From contig NZ_KI519478.1 in the NCBI RefSeq assembly GCF_000482725.1, positions 315,657 to 356,521 on the forward strand: a stretch of 40,865 nt of DNA. Reading direction: 5' to 3'. Each line of letters begins with the position of its first letter. Position 1 is the stretch's first letter. The notes beneath the pieces were generated by a model. The model was not told the DNA's origin. It saw only the letters and a program-made list of their open reading frames with translations, and searched no databases. Below are positions 17,085 to 25,823 of the stretch, piece after piece. A program made the position numbers and the translations under genes. The DNA is from Psychromonas arctica DSM 14288 (GTDB lineage Bacteria; Pseudomonadota; Gammaproteobacteria; Enterobacterales; Psychromonadaceae).

Positions 17085-18716
17085 TTAGCCCACGGTACTG
17101 GGTATTAACTCCTCCTTTTCCGTTCCTTTTTCATATTTATAGGCGCTGACTATTTTTTCGCACTCTTCTCTAAGTTGAGGAACGCTCAGCCCAATAATCA
17201 CTTGTATCGCCTTGCCTTTTTTAACCAGATTTACCGCTCCTGTACTCATAAAGTATTCTGCCGATTGAACTTTATCAGGGCTAATCACAGTCACCCGCAA
17301 ACGGGTTGCACAGTTACTTAAATCTTCCAAGTTTTGGACTCCACCCAGCCCTTCAATCGTTTCAATTGCTTGAATATGTAATGGGCTTTTTCCCTGAATA
17401 CCTTTACCCGTAATACCATGCTTTTTATTGAAATCTTCTTTGTTATGCAGTTTCATCTCGCCATCACCACGACCAGTAATTGGCACGTCAAATTTAATTA
17501 TGAGATATTTGAAGGTGAAGTAGTAAATCGTGGTAAAACATAGACCAATAGCAATCTGTGTTACGACCATACCGGTATGGTTCCCCAATAGAGGGATCCA
17601 GTTGCCAGTAACAAACTCTATGAGACCGCCACCCATGTTGCCAACCACACCGAAATAGAACATAACCATTGCCATCGTGCCGGCTAATACTGCATGAATT
17701 GCAAACAACCAAGGCGCGATAAATAAGAAGGTAAACTCAAGTGGCTCAGTAATACCAACCAGTACTGCGGTAAATGTAGCTGGGATAAGTAATGCAGCTA
17801 CTTTTTTACGGTTTTCTTTTTTAGCCGTGTGGTACATCGCTAACGCAATGCCTGTACAACCAAATACTTTGGAGTTGCCGTGCAAAGAGAAGCCGCCCGC
17901 TGGGAACAATTCTTTAATACTTTGACTTGATTGAGTGAACGCTTCCAAGTTAGTGAACCAATCTACCGTGATGCCATTTGGCGTCACGACGTTACCAAAT
18001 TGAAATGGTGTATAAATAAAGTGATGTAAGCCTGTAGGAATGAGGATTCGCTCAAGAAAAGTGAACAACCAAACACCAAATGCCCCCGATTCCACAAAGA
18101 ATGTTTGTAGCCCTAAAATACTATTTTGAATTGATGGCCAAATATAGAGCGTTAACCAGGCAGCAGGTAGCATCGCAAAAAAAGAGATCATAGCAACATA
18201 CGAAGCACCTTGGAAAATACCTAAATACGAAGGAAGCAGTTTCTCAAACGTACTGTTATGAATCCAAGTAACAAGACCTGAGATAATGATGGCACCGAAG
18301 ATTCCAGTATCAATTGTCTTAATGCCTGCAATTTCCGTTAAGCCCGATGTACCACCAATGGATTGAGTGAAATCAACATGGAAAAAATCTCCCCAAACAT
18401 TACCCATCGCCCCGATAAAGTAGTTAAAAGTAAGGTAAGAAACCATTACGACCATCACTGCTCGAGCATGAGCCGTTTTAGCAAGACCAATCGGTAAACC
18501 CACCGCAAACAATAACGCCATGTTGCGGAAGATAGTCCAACCACCCTCTTCGATAATTTGTAGTACTTGATAATACAATCCGTTGCTATCAGCCAAATCG
18601 CCAACAAATATTGGATTTTTCAGAACAATAGTCAATCCAACTAATATCCCTACAAACGGAAATAGTAAGACTGGAGTAAACATTGCCCCGCCTAATCGTT
18701 GTATCGCACTCAACAT
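17085..18716 (-). CDS. glvC: Alpha-glucoside PTS permease, fused EIICB
   Basis: This membrane permease takes up maltose or other alpha-glucosides and phosphorylates them. The 543 residues comprise the IIC domain with about ten membrane segments (1-415, including GGFSLHGNSKVFGCTG near 275) and a C-terminal IIB domain with the phosphocysteine in LEDLSNCATRLRVTV (Cys near 471). No IIA domain is present, so it must use a IIA made elsewhere, commonly Crr. The ATG has AAGGA 8 nt upstream. It is divergent from the GntR regulator across a 366-bp region with several repeated sites. Confidence 0.92.
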   Translation of the reverse strand: MLSAIQRLGGAMFTPVLLFPFVGILVGLTIVLKNPIFVGDLADSNGLYYQVLQIIEEGGWTIFRNMALLFAVGLPIGLAKTAHARAVMVVMVSYLTFNYFIGAMGNVWGDFFHVDFTQSIGGTSGLTEIAGIKTIDTGIFGAIIISGLVTWIHNSTFEKLLPSYLGIFQGASYVAMISFFAMLPAAWLTLYIWPSIQNSILGLQTFFVESGAFGVWLFTFLERILIPTGLHHFIYTPFQFGNVVTPNGITVDWFTNLEAFTQSSQSIKELFPAGGFSLHGNSKVFGCTGIALAMYHTAKKENRKKVAALLIPATFTAVLVGITEPLEFTFLFIAPWLFAIHAVLAGTMAMVMFYFGVVGNMGGGLIEFVTGNWIPLLGNHTGMVVTQIAIGLCFTTIYYFTFKYLIIKFDVPITGRGDGEMKLHNKEDFNKKHGITGKGIQGKSPLHIQAIETIEGLGGVQNLEDLSNCATRLRVTVISPDKVQSAEYFMSTGAVNLVKKGKAIQVIIGLSVPQLREECEKIVSAYKYEKGTEKEELIPSTVG

Positions 18717-19082
18717 AACAGCATCCTTAAATTTGTAATTAGTGTTTTCCAGAGTATTCTGCCTTTCGACAGGATTAAATTACTCCCAAAAAATAAGCAG
18801 GACAAATGAATAACATGTAAAGTGTGATCAAGTACAAATTAAGAACCTTTTAATATAAAAACGGCATCAATAGGACATATTAATAACCTTTATTTGTTTA
18901 TTGAAATGTGAATTTGATAGATATCACTAAAGGTTATTGATTTGTTCTATTTCTAGTGATAGGTTTGTTCTATGTTCATATCATTGGTGATTCCTTCAAA
19001 TAGCAACTAACTTCTTACGATTTCAGATCGTTAATCTAAGTGATTAGAATCAAGGGGCACGGTCAATTCGAAAAGGTTAATT
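18717..19082. promoter_or_regulatory. Divergent glvC / gntR control region with repeated operator-like sites
   Basis: A motif close to AGGACATATTAATAACCT appears at 18798-18816 (CAGGACAAATGAATAACAT), at 18869-18889, and in inverse orientation at 18931-18951; the last two agree at 18 of 21 positions. A fourth, weaker word lies at 18964-18973 (TTTGTTCTAT, also at 18941-18950). An 8-bp inverted repeat TATCACTA/TAGTGATA is at 18922-18929 and 18954-18961. These are likely contacts for the UTRA-GntR regulator. Confidence 0.55.
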
Positions 19083-19781
19083 ATGTTGTATAAAAAGATC
19101 ATGCAGAGGCTGAAAAGTCGCATTGATTCAGATGAATTTATAATCGGGGACACCTTACCATCGGAAAAAGAGTTGATGGCACAGTACGCCGTTAGCCGTA
19201 TTACAATTCGAAATGCGGTTGAAGAGTTGGTGAAATTAGGTTTGGTAGAAAAACGGCAAGGCGCCGGTTCAACCGTGATTGGTAAAACTGTCGTTAGTTC
19301 AATGTTAACTCTGAAAAGTACTAATGAGTATTTGAGTGACTCAGGTGCTCGCCTTGAATACAAAATTTTTGAGTTTTCGTTAATCGCCCCCGATGAAGAC
19401 GTGGCGAAAAAACTCAATATAAACCTCGATGAAAAAGTTTACTTCATACGGCGCTTCAAGCTAATCAATGGCGTACCTTCTGTTTATGAAGATTCTTATA
19501 TGCCAATGTCGCTTTATCCTCAAATGAATTTCATGTCGATGGAAGGATCTAAATACAACTATCTTGAGAAAGAGCTAGGATTTGAAATCGACGGAGCATA
19601 CCAAGATTTTGAAGCAATTATGCCCGATCCTCATATGTGTGAGACGCTTGATGTAGATCCAAAGATTCCTCTAATGTGCATATTATCTATTGGTATTCTC
19701 AAAGATGGCAGAGTATTCGAATATACGAAAATAGTATCGAAACCAGAGACTATCTCTTACAGCCATTACCTCAAGCGCTAG
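19083..19781 (+). CDS. GntR-family (HutC/UTRA) regulator of the alpha-glucoside cluster
   Basis: Residues 1-70 are the GntR winged helix: TLPSEKELMAQYAVSRITIR followed by NAVEELVKLGLVEKRQGAGS. Residues ~85-232 are the UTRA ligand domain, which in sugar operons usually senses a phosphosugar. It is 232 residues long, of normal size. An AAAAGG ribosome site precedes the ATG. It is divergent from glvC, so local repression with release by maltose-6'-phosphate or glucose-6-phosphate is the likely role. The ligand is inferred, not visible in sequence. Confidence 0.88.
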   Translation: MLYKKIMQRLKSRIDSDEFIIGDTLPSEKELMAQYAVSRITIRNAVEELVKLGLVEKRQGAGSTVIGKTVVSSMLTLKSTNEYLSDSGARLEYKIFEFSLIAPDEDVAKKLNINLDEKVYFIRRFKLINGVPSVYEDSYMPMSLYPQMNFMSMEGSKYNYLEKELGFEIDGAYQDFEAIMPDPHMCETLDVDPKIPLMCILSIGILKDGRVFEYTKIVSKPETISYSHYLKR

Positions 19782-19795
19782 GCTCTGCTAAATAT

Positions 19796-19840
19796 CATGC
19801 AGGGAGTTCAAGGCAAAAATCAGCGTTAACTCCCTGCATG
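19796..19840 (+). terminator. Long hairpin after the gntR gene
   Basis: CATGCAGGGAGTT (19796-19808) pairs perfectly over 13 bp with AACTCCCTGCATG (19828-19840) across a 19-nt loop. It follows the gntR stop by about 15 nt. There is no strong U-run after it, so it may be a weak terminator or a stabilising 3' hairpin. Confidence 0.5.
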
Positions 19841-19881
19841 CTTTCACTTATGATACTCAATTATACCAATAAATACTGGCC

Positions 19882-20160
19882 TTATAAAATACCAGCAGTA
19901 CAAGAAGAAGGGCTCTGAAACACTGCGGTAGAGTAGACAACACCTGTTATCAAGTCTCGTCCCTCTAAGAACCCCGTACAACTTTCTCTGCAATAGACTA
20001 AAGCCTCCACGAAGGTATCGTTTGATACCCCGCAACTTATAAAAAGTGAGAGCGGTTTCATTTCAAGAGTTATGAGCTGTCTTTTTGACTTTATCTTAGA
20101 CAAGTACTCTTGGTATTGAGGAACATTTTCTATTTGGAACAGATTTAATTGGCAGTCCAT
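19882..20160 (-). pseudogene. C-terminal fragment resembling a class I (LacD-like) aldolase
   Basis: The 92-codon frame contains LSLFISCGVSNDTFVEALVY followed by CRESCTGFLEGRDL. This resembles the end of LacD-type aldolases, which have a S-x-GVS-x3-F-x-E-x-L pattern and then a GR motif near the C terminus. Full enzymes have about 290-330 residues, so the catalytic Lys part is missing. Upstream of the frame the DNA is a cut terminator and then IS4. It may be a gene remnant left by the rearrangement. The resemblance was judged by eye only. Confidence 0.4.
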
Positions 20161-20268
20161 AATTTTCTGCCAACCGTAAAATTACAGTGTAACTATGAAT
20201 GTGGTCTTAATTTAAAATCTACGGGTAATTGGACTAAAAAAATTTAAAGTAGGCGATCTCAGGGGCTA

Positions 20269-20290
20269 AAAAAAGCCACCATTTAGGTAC
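20269..20290 (-). terminator. Terminator cut by IS4
   Basis: AAAAAAAGCCACCATTTAGGT is the left arm and loop of a terminator of the same make as those at 15206 and 15391. The right arm is missing because the IS4 end starts at 20291. Confidence 0.45.
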
Positions 20291-21726
20291 AATGCCGTTC
20301 GGTTAAGAGATTTTAGGCTTATATCTTAACGGATATCTAGATGGAATATAGAGCACTGAACGTGAAAACGTTCGGTGTTTTCTTTTTTTGGGCAAAATAA
20401 AATGTTTAACATCTTCTCGCATAAGCTGAAGCTTTTTCGGAATAGTGCCATTACCTGATAGTGCATAGGCTCTTATTTGCGTATCTATAATACAAATGGC
20501 TGCCGTGAAACTGATCCGTGTAGGTTCAACCTTCGCTTCTAGCGCAATATTAACCATTTCAAGTCGGATCAAATTATAACCCAATAATACCCCCCATAGT
20601 TCCTGCCGTACCCCTTCTGGAAAACGACTTCGTAGTGTTATTTCCCCATTAAGCTGATTATTTTTAAGCTCTCCAAAACTCTGCTCTATTTCCCATCGTT
20701 CCCAGTACACAGATAGTAATGCATCCATTGAATACAGTGTCGGATCAATTAATGAGGTAATAAAGCCTTTAATATCACCCTTTGGATCTTGGTAACATAT
20801 CATTCTTACTTGCCAAGTCTCTGGTAAGGTTGGGTTTTTAGTTCTTGCTTGCGGGGATACTGGCATTTCGATTAATAAATCATTATCGGCATACCGATCA
20901 ATAACTTCATACCGCATAGCTTTTTTTACCGGTGTTAGCCAATGTGCATTGATACCGAACTGCTGCCAATTGAGCATTAGGTCTGCTGAAAAATAACAAC
21001 GATCAAATAAGGTTAATGAATCTTCTGGAATATCGGTCAGTAGCCGTTTAGCTAAGGTTATCTCGCCGACACTACAGCTATCAAATGCAGCGCCAAGTAG
21101 CATCCGAGTATGCGTTGAATGCAAAGAAACCATACGAAGTTGCGGATAAACAGGATTAGATTGTGAGATAAAACCAAATGCTTCCCTATTTTCTGGTGTG
21201 TCTTGCGCTCTAAAGGTCGTGCCATCTACGGCTAATAAGTTTAAACCGATACTATGTTTTTTAGCTATGATAGATTTATGCCAAGCCGCACAAGTTGTAC
21301 TAAAAAGGTAGCTCATGGGAGATTCACCTAATCGCTTTCGACAATCGGTGAGTACACTAGGGGCAACATGGTCATAGACTTCATCAGGGTTAGTTTGCAA
21401 AGCAATATCGAGTGAACCACAGACTTCTTTTATTGAGCAATTTCGCATTAACCCCATCATGATGATTAGCCAAACAGCTTGCTCTGCAGGTAAGCGGCGA
21501 CGTCGAACACTCGCTTTTTGAGTACAAAATAATGCTTCTTCAATCCATTTAGAATCAATGGCTGTTAATACGCTGTCGTAAGCCTCTTTATTTTCAAATG
21601 ACTCATACACCAATTCCATCTCTTGATTAAACAAAAAAAATCCCCAACCTTAAATAAGATTAGGGATTATGATCTATCTGGAAGATCGTTCAAGTTTTCT
21701 TATTAGATCCTTAACCGATCGGCATT
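20291..21726 (-). mobile_element. Complete IS4-family insertion sequence (1436 bp)
   Basis: The terminal inverted repeats are AATGCCGTTCGGTTAAG at the left and AATGCCGATCGGTTAAG (read inward) at the right, which closely match the ends of E. coli IS4. One intact transposase gene fills the element. IS4 usually makes an 11-13 bp target duplication, but the flanks (ATTTAGGTAC at left, AAGAGCAAGA at right) do not match, so one side has probably been rearranged. Confidence 0.9.
20303..21634 (-). CDS. IS4-family transposase
   Basis: At 443 residues it is essentially the length of the E. coli IS4 transposase (442). The DDE residues are D137 in AVDGTTFRA, D211 in LFDRCYFSAD and E317 in the Y-(2)-R-(3)-E-(6)-K motif formed by Y310, R313, E317 and K324. 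The N-terminal part has RRRRLPAEQAVWLIIMMGLM, which is usual for this group. No stop or frameshift is present, so the protein should be active. Translation ends 12 bp from the left inverted repeat. Confidence 0.95.
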   Translation of the reverse strand: MFNQEMELVYESFENKEAYDSVLTAIDSKWIEEALFCTQKASVRRRRLPAEQAVWLIIMMGLMRNCSIKEVCGSLDIALQTNPDEVYDHVAPSVLTDCRKRLGESPMSYLFSTTCAAWHKSIIAKKHSIGLNLLAVDGTTFRAQDTPENREAFGFISQSNPVYPQLRMVSLHSTHTRMLLGAAFDSCSVGEITLAKRLLTDIPEDSLTLFDRCYFSADLMLNWQQFGINAHWLTPVKKAMRYEVIDRYADNDLLIEMPVSPQARTKNPTLPETWQVRMICYQDPKGDIKGFITSLIDPTLYSMDALLSVYWERWEIEQSFGELKNNQLNGEITLRSRFPEGVRQELWGVLLGYNLIRLEMVNIALEAKVEPTRISFTAAICIIDTQIRAYALSGNGTIPKKLQLMREDVKHFILPKKRKHRTFSRSVLYIPSRYPLRYKPKIS

Positions 21727-21728
21727 AA

Positions 21729-22256
21729 GAGCAAGAGCATGGGTTATTGAAAGGATTCCAGTTGTGGGTGAATCTGCCGAGCTATGCCAAAATGAATAAA
21801 CCACAGTATCAAGAGTTTTTGCCAAACGCGATGGTGCATGATGAATCGAGTAACGGAACAAAAATTAATGTGATAGCTGGAACGACTAATCAAGGAACCA
21901 CTGGAGCCGTTACTAACATTTATAGCGAACCTTTGTATTTAGATGTGCATTTACCTGCAGGGGAAGTATTCACACAAGCGATTACGTTAAACCACAATGC
22001 ATTCATTTATATTATTGAAGGTGAGGTCAGCGTACAAAGTGCGGATCATCTTGATGCTATCGAAGCGACAAAGTTAGCTGTTTTAACTGATGGCGAACAA
22101 GTTTCTATAGTAGCTGGACAGAAAAATAGCCGATTTTTATTAATTGCCGGCAAGCCTTTTAATGAGCCTGTTGTACGTCATGGACCTTTTGTTATGAATA
22201 CAAGAGAGCAATTATTACAGGCCTTTGATGACTTTAATCAGGGTAAGTTTGCCTAG
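21729..22256 (+). pseudogene. Pirin family, 5'-truncated by IS4
   Basis: The frame is open from the IS junction (a TAA is formed across the boundary) through EQEHGLLKGFQLWVNLP to the natural stop, giving about 175 residues. Pirins are about 285 residues. The N-terminal cupin with the Fe ligands (the HPHRGFET and HSE motifs) is missing, while the GFQLWVNLP bridge and the C-terminal cupin are kept. The missing half is not on the other side of IS4. The fragment still lies before yqjG, the same association as the pirin-type yhaK and yqjG region of E. coli. A fragment protein might start from TTG at 21747 or from ATG at 21792, but would lack the metal site. Confidence 0.88.
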
Positions 22257-22323
22257 CTAAGCTAATCTAGTCAACCAAACTTAGCCAAACTAAGTCTAGT
22301 CAAACAACATTGAGGAGTATGTT

Positions 22324-23304
22324 ATGGGATTGTTAGTCGATGGACAGTGGCATAACCAGTGGTACGATACCAAATTAAGCAATGGTAAATTTGTTAGGAG
22401 TGAATCACAATTTAGAAACTGGATCACCGCTGATGGTCAAGCTGGACCAACAGGTAAAGCGGGCTTTAAAGCAGAAGCAGGGCGTTATCATTTATATGTT
22501 TCGTTAGCGTGTCCATGGGCGCATCGCACCTTGATCTTTAGAGAGTTAAAAGGTTTGCAATCAATGATTGATATCTCTGTAGTGAATTCTCTAATGGCTG
22601 AGCAGGGTTGGACCTTTAAGCCGGGACCGGGTGTTATTAAAGATACTGTTAATCATGCTTCACTGGTTCATGAGTTATATACCTTGGCTGATGCAAATTA
22701 TTCTGGGCGTGTGACTGTACCTATTTTATGGGATAAACAACAAAAGACCATTGTGAGCAATGAGTCGGCAGATATTATTCGCATGTTTAATAGTGCCTTT
22801 GATGGTATTGGTGCCAGTGAAGGCGATTATTATTCTGCGCCTGTACAGGGTGAAATTAACGCAATAAATGATTGGATTTATAGTGATATTAATAATGGAG
22901 TGTATCGCGCAGGTTTTGCTACAACGCAAACGGCCTATGAAGAAGCTGTAAGTGTATTGTTCGAGGCACTAGATAAATTAGAACTGCGTTTGAGTTCACA
23001 ACGCTATTTACTTGGTAAGCAACTAACCGAAGCCGACTGGCGCTTATTTACCACTTTAATACGTTTTGATGCCGCCTATGTGGGACACTTTAAATGTAAT
23101 AAAAAGCGTATTGCTGATTATCCGTCACTGTCTCATTATGTTCGCGATTTATACCAGCATCCAGGCATAGCTAAAACAGTCGATATTGACTATATCAAAG
23201 CGCATTATTATGGCTCACATGAAACCATTAACCCGACAAGAATTATCCCTGCTGGCCCTGATCTTGATTTTATGCAAGCACATGATCGATTACGTTTTGC
23301 TTAA
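22324..23304 (+). CDS. yqjG: Glutathionyl-hydroquinone reductase (GST superfamily, YqjG type)
   Basis: It reduces glutathionyl-hydroquinones, releasing the hydroquinone and using glutathione, in the cytoplasm. At 326 residues it matches the family (about 325-330). The active Cys is C63 in LACPWAHR. The N-terminal thioredoxin fold spans ~50-150, with VSNESADIIRMFN for glutathione binding, and the helical domain follows with TEADWRLFTTLIRFD. GAGGAG lies 7 nt before the ATG. It comes 67 bp after the pirin remnant; the pair was probably once an operon for aromatic or quinone detoxification. Confidence 0.93.
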   Translation: MGLLVDGQWHNQWYDTKLSNGKFVRSESQFRNWITADGQAGPTGKAGFKAEAGRYHLYVSLACPWAHRTLIFRELKGLQSMIDISVVNSLMAEQGWTFKPGPGVIKDTVNHASLVHELYTLADANYSGRVTVPILWDKQQKTIVSNESADIIRMFNSAFDGIGASEGDYYSAPVQGEINAINDWIYSDINNGVYRAGFATTQTAYEEAVSVLFEALDKLELRLSSQRYLLGKQLTEADWRLFTTLIRFDAAYVGHFKCNKKRIADYPSLSHYVRDLYQHPGIAKTVDIDYIKAHYYGSHETINPTRIIPAGPDLDFMQAHDRLRFA

Positions 23305-23385
23305 AATATTGACTATATGTGTCACCACTAAAGCTTCAAAAATACTGAGGTTATGTGAAGTAATACAAAGCAAGAAATAGCCCTA

Positions 23386-23411
23386 TATTTAACATTTAAA
23401 AAAGGGCTATT
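23386..23411. terminator. Bidirectional terminator between yqjG and hemW
   Basis: The stem AATAGCCCT/AGGGCTATT (23386-23394 with 23403-23411) lies in A/T-rich loops between two convergent genes and should serve both. Confidence 0.8.
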
Positions 23412-23452
23412 TTAATTGAGTTCAGTTTAGCTAACGCTGTTAATAAAACAGG

Positions 23453-24595
23453 TTAATCCATAAAAATTGTCAGTAACTCGTTCAGGTATCTATGTCCTAA
23501 TGGAGTTACTTGACAGGTGTCAGTTGATACTCGCATTAAGCTTTTATCTGTAGCTTGCTGTAACTGCTTATCTAATACACTGCGTGCTAAACCGGTATAA
23601 TCTTCAAATTCAGTAAATGGAATGTCTTCCATTAAACGTAATCTATTCATCATGTATTCGAAAACCAGCTCCTCTTTGGGCACTGTATTATAATCATTCA
23701 TATAAGCACGTTGCGGATCTAAATATCCTTTAGGATGCTTGATCTTAGTGGTGCGTAGTACCTTATTTTCAAGGGGTAATGATATCTTGCCGTGTGCACC
23801 ACAACCAATTCCCAAATAATCACCAAAACGCCAATAATTTAAATTATGCTGACATTGCCAATTATCTTGGCTGTAGCCCGATATTTCATATTGGTTGTAG
23901 CCGTGCTCTGCTAAAAGTTTCACTCCCTCTTCTTGAATTTCCCACAATGTGTCATCATCGGGTAAAGTAGGAGGATGAGAAAAGTATTGTGTATTAGGTT
24001 CAATAGTCAGTTGATACCAAGATAGATGAGTTGGCTTTAATGCAATCGCTGTTGCTAAGTCACTCATGGCATCCTCTAACGTCTGGTTAGGTAGACCATG
24101 CATTAAATCTAGGTTGAATGTTTTCATTCCTACATTATGTGCTTGTTTAGCAGCTGTTTTTGCTTCTTCTACACCATGAATTCGACCAAGTTTAGTGAGC
24201 TTATCTTGTTGGAAGCTTTGTACTCCAAAGGAAAATCGATTAATACCCGCTGTTTTAAAGTCAGCAATTTTTTGGTTTTCAATGGCACCTGGATTAGCTT
24301 CTAGGGTGATCTCTATGTTTTCACTAAAGGGGATAAGGTGCTGGATATTTTCTAATAACCATTGAATACCCGGTGCTGAAATTAAACTCGGTGTACCACC
24401 TCCAATAAAAATACTGAATAAGTGACGCCCTTGTACAAAACTTAAGTCTTGCTTGAGATCATCAATAAGCGCAGTTAAATACTCTTGTTCTGGGATCTCT
24501 CCTTTTAACTTATGAGAGTTAAAGTCGCAGTAGGGACATTTTTCAATACACCAAGGAATATGTACATATAGGCTGAGCGGGGGAAGTTGTAACAT
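23453..24595 (-). CDS. hemW: HemW, radical-SAM haem chaperone (formerly coproporphyrinogen oxidase-like)
   Basis: This 380-residue cytoplasmic protein has the radical SAM cluster motif C16-x3-C20-x2-C23 in VHIPWCIEKCPYCDFNS, followed by FIGGGTPSLI (SAM binding, near 65), LEANPG and RFSFGVQSF. HemW proteins carry haem to respiratory enzymes and lack the extra residues of HemN; the short C-terminal domain with MMNRLRLMEDIP is typical. It is the last gene of the yggS-proC-yggT-yggU-DUF4426-rdgB-hemW cluster. A terminator lies just before its start codon. Confidence 0.93.
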   Translation of the reverse strand: MLQLPPLSLYVHIPWCIEKCPYCDFNSHKLKGEIPEQEYLTALIDDLKQDLSFVQGRHLFSIFIGGGTPSLISAPGIQWLLENIQHLIPFSENIEITLEANPGAIENQKIADFKTAGINRFSFGVQSFQQDKLTKLGRIHGVEEAKTAAKQAHNVGMKTFNLDLMHGLPNQTLEDAMSDLATAIALKPTHLSWYQLTIEPNTQYFSHPPTLPDDDTLWEIQEEGVKLLAEHGYNQYEISGYSQDNWQCQHNLNYWRFGDYLGIGCGAHGKISLPLENKVLRTTKIKHPKGYLDPQRAYMNDYNTVPKEELVFEYMMNRLRLMEDIPFTEFEDYTGLARSVLDKQLQQATDKSLMRVSTDTCQVTPLGHRYLNELLTIFMD

Positions 24596-24610
24596 TCATT
24601 TTTCCAAGCT

Positions 24611-24637
24611 AAAAAAAGCGACTGAATTAGTCGCTTT
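24611..24637 (-). terminator. Terminator between rdgB and hemW
   Basis: On the minus strand AAAGCGACT/AGTCGCTTT with a 5-nt loop is followed by seven T. It ends only about 15 nt before the hemW ATG, so hemW depends on read-through or on a start inside the hairpin region. Confidence 0.82.
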
Positions 24638-24714
24638 AAAAGTGAGTTTAAACGGCAATGATAAAGCGATTTTTTTATTGGCCATATCAATGGACATGTA
24701 AATCTAAATAGCGA

Positions 24715-25320
24715 TTAAGCAGATAATTGCGCTTGTAATAATGCGACTAATTGCGTCAGTGCTTTACCGCGATGGCTTAATTCACTTTTACGTTGTTTGC
24801 TTAATTGTGCTGAAGTTGATTGTTCACTTTCAACCCAGAATACTGGATCATAACCAAATCCATTTTCACCTTCTACGGTTTCTGTAATGCTACCTTCCCA
24901 AGTACCTTGGCATATAATCGGCGTCGGGTCTAATTCATGGCGTAGATAGACTAAAACACACTGAAAGCGCGCTTTACGTTGTTCAGGGTTAATGCCTTCC
25001 AGCTTATTTAATAGCTTATCAATGTTATCTTGATCGGTAGCTGATTCACCGGCATATCGAGCGGAATAAATGCCCGGTTGGCCATTTAGAAAATCAACTT
25101 CTAAACCTGAATCATCGGCAATAGCGGGTAAACCGGTTAATTTCGCTGCATGTCTTGCTTTGATAATAGCGTTTTCAACGAAGGTAGTACCTGTTTCAGG
25201 AACATCGGGCACATTGAACTTGCTTTGTGGTAATACCTCAATAGAAAAGCTATTCAATAACTCGCTCATCTCTTTTACTTTGCCTTGATTGCCGGTGGCA
25301 AGTACCCATTTTTGCTTCAT
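24715..25320 (-). CDS. rdgB: RdgB/HAM1 non-canonical purine NTP pyrophosphatase
   Basis: It hydrolyses dITP, XTP and ITP to monophosphates, cleaning the nucleotide pool. The 201 residues include the start VLATGNQGKVKEM, the catalytic TTFVENAIIKARHAA, the metal-binding ADDSGLEVDFLNGQPGIYSA and the base-binding GENGFGYDPVF, ending with LSHRGKAL. All family landmarks are present. It is separated by 9 bp from the DUF4426 gene upstream, in one operon. Confidence 0.95.
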   Translation of the reverse strand: MKQKWVLATGNQGKVKEMSELLNSFSIEVLPQSKFNVPDVPETGTTFVENAIIKARHAAKLTGLPAIADDSGLEVDFLNGQPGIYSARYAGESATDQDNIDKLLNKLEGINPEQRKARFQCVLVYLRHELDPTPIICQGTWEGSITETVEGENGFGYDPVFWVESEQSTSAQLSKQRKSELSHRGKALTQLVALLQAQLSA

Positions 25321-25329
25321 GTTTTGTCC

Positions 25330-25815
25330 TTAATCAACATAGAATTTATGCTGAAACTTAAGAGTATTCGATTTCTTTTCTGTTTTAACATTAATGTCAA
25401 AATTAACAATTTCTTCATTAATAAAAGGATATTCAGCGAGGTAATAAATCGCTTTACCTTCTTTTATTTGTCTAAACTCAAGCTGATGAGTTTGCCCAAT
25501 TAAGTTTTTCCCAGTCCCGGTTAAGATCGCTTCAACGCTTTGTTTATTCTGTTTACTATTAAGAATAGAAATATTTAATAAACCATTATTCTTACTACGT
25601 TTGATATTATATTGAGTAGCGATACTTGGCTCAATAAAAGTACTCGGTAGGGCGATGTAGTGTACTTCTAGGTTAGCAAATTGTTTAAACTGATCTGCTG
25701 TTACCTGTAAGCTTGTAAATAATAATGTAGTGAGTAATAACGTGTTAAATATGAAAGCTTTACACATAGAGCCTTTGGTTTTCATCTTTTTAGATAATGC
25801 TATTGAGTTAAACAT
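25330..25815 (-). CDS. DUF4426 exported protein
   Basis: The 161-residue product has a longer than usual N-terminal part with a signal peptide to about residue 40 (…LQVTADQF). The mature portion has the DUF4426 features: NLEVHYIALPSTFIEPSIA, YNIKRSKNNGLLNISIL and, at the end, a beta-rich domain. The first ATG has AAGGGA six bases upstream, which supports this start. The function is unknown. The gene sits between yggU and rdgB, a position that I recall as common in marine gammaproteobacteria. Confidence 0.8.
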   Translation of the reverse strand: MFNSIALSKKMKTKGSMCKAFIFNTLLLTTLLFTSLQVTADQFKQFANLEVHYIALPSTFIEPSIATQYNIKRSKNNGLLNISILNSKQNKQSVEAILTGTGKNLIGQTHQLEFRQIKEGKAIYYLAEYPFINEEIVNFDINVKTEKKSNTLKFQHKFYVD

Positions 25816-25823
25816 ATAATCCC

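Noticed and set aside
18818..18840. CRP site in the glv region (GTGTGATCAAGTACAAAT)
   Set aside because: Only the left half TGTGA fits; the right half ACAAA is a poor match to TCACA.
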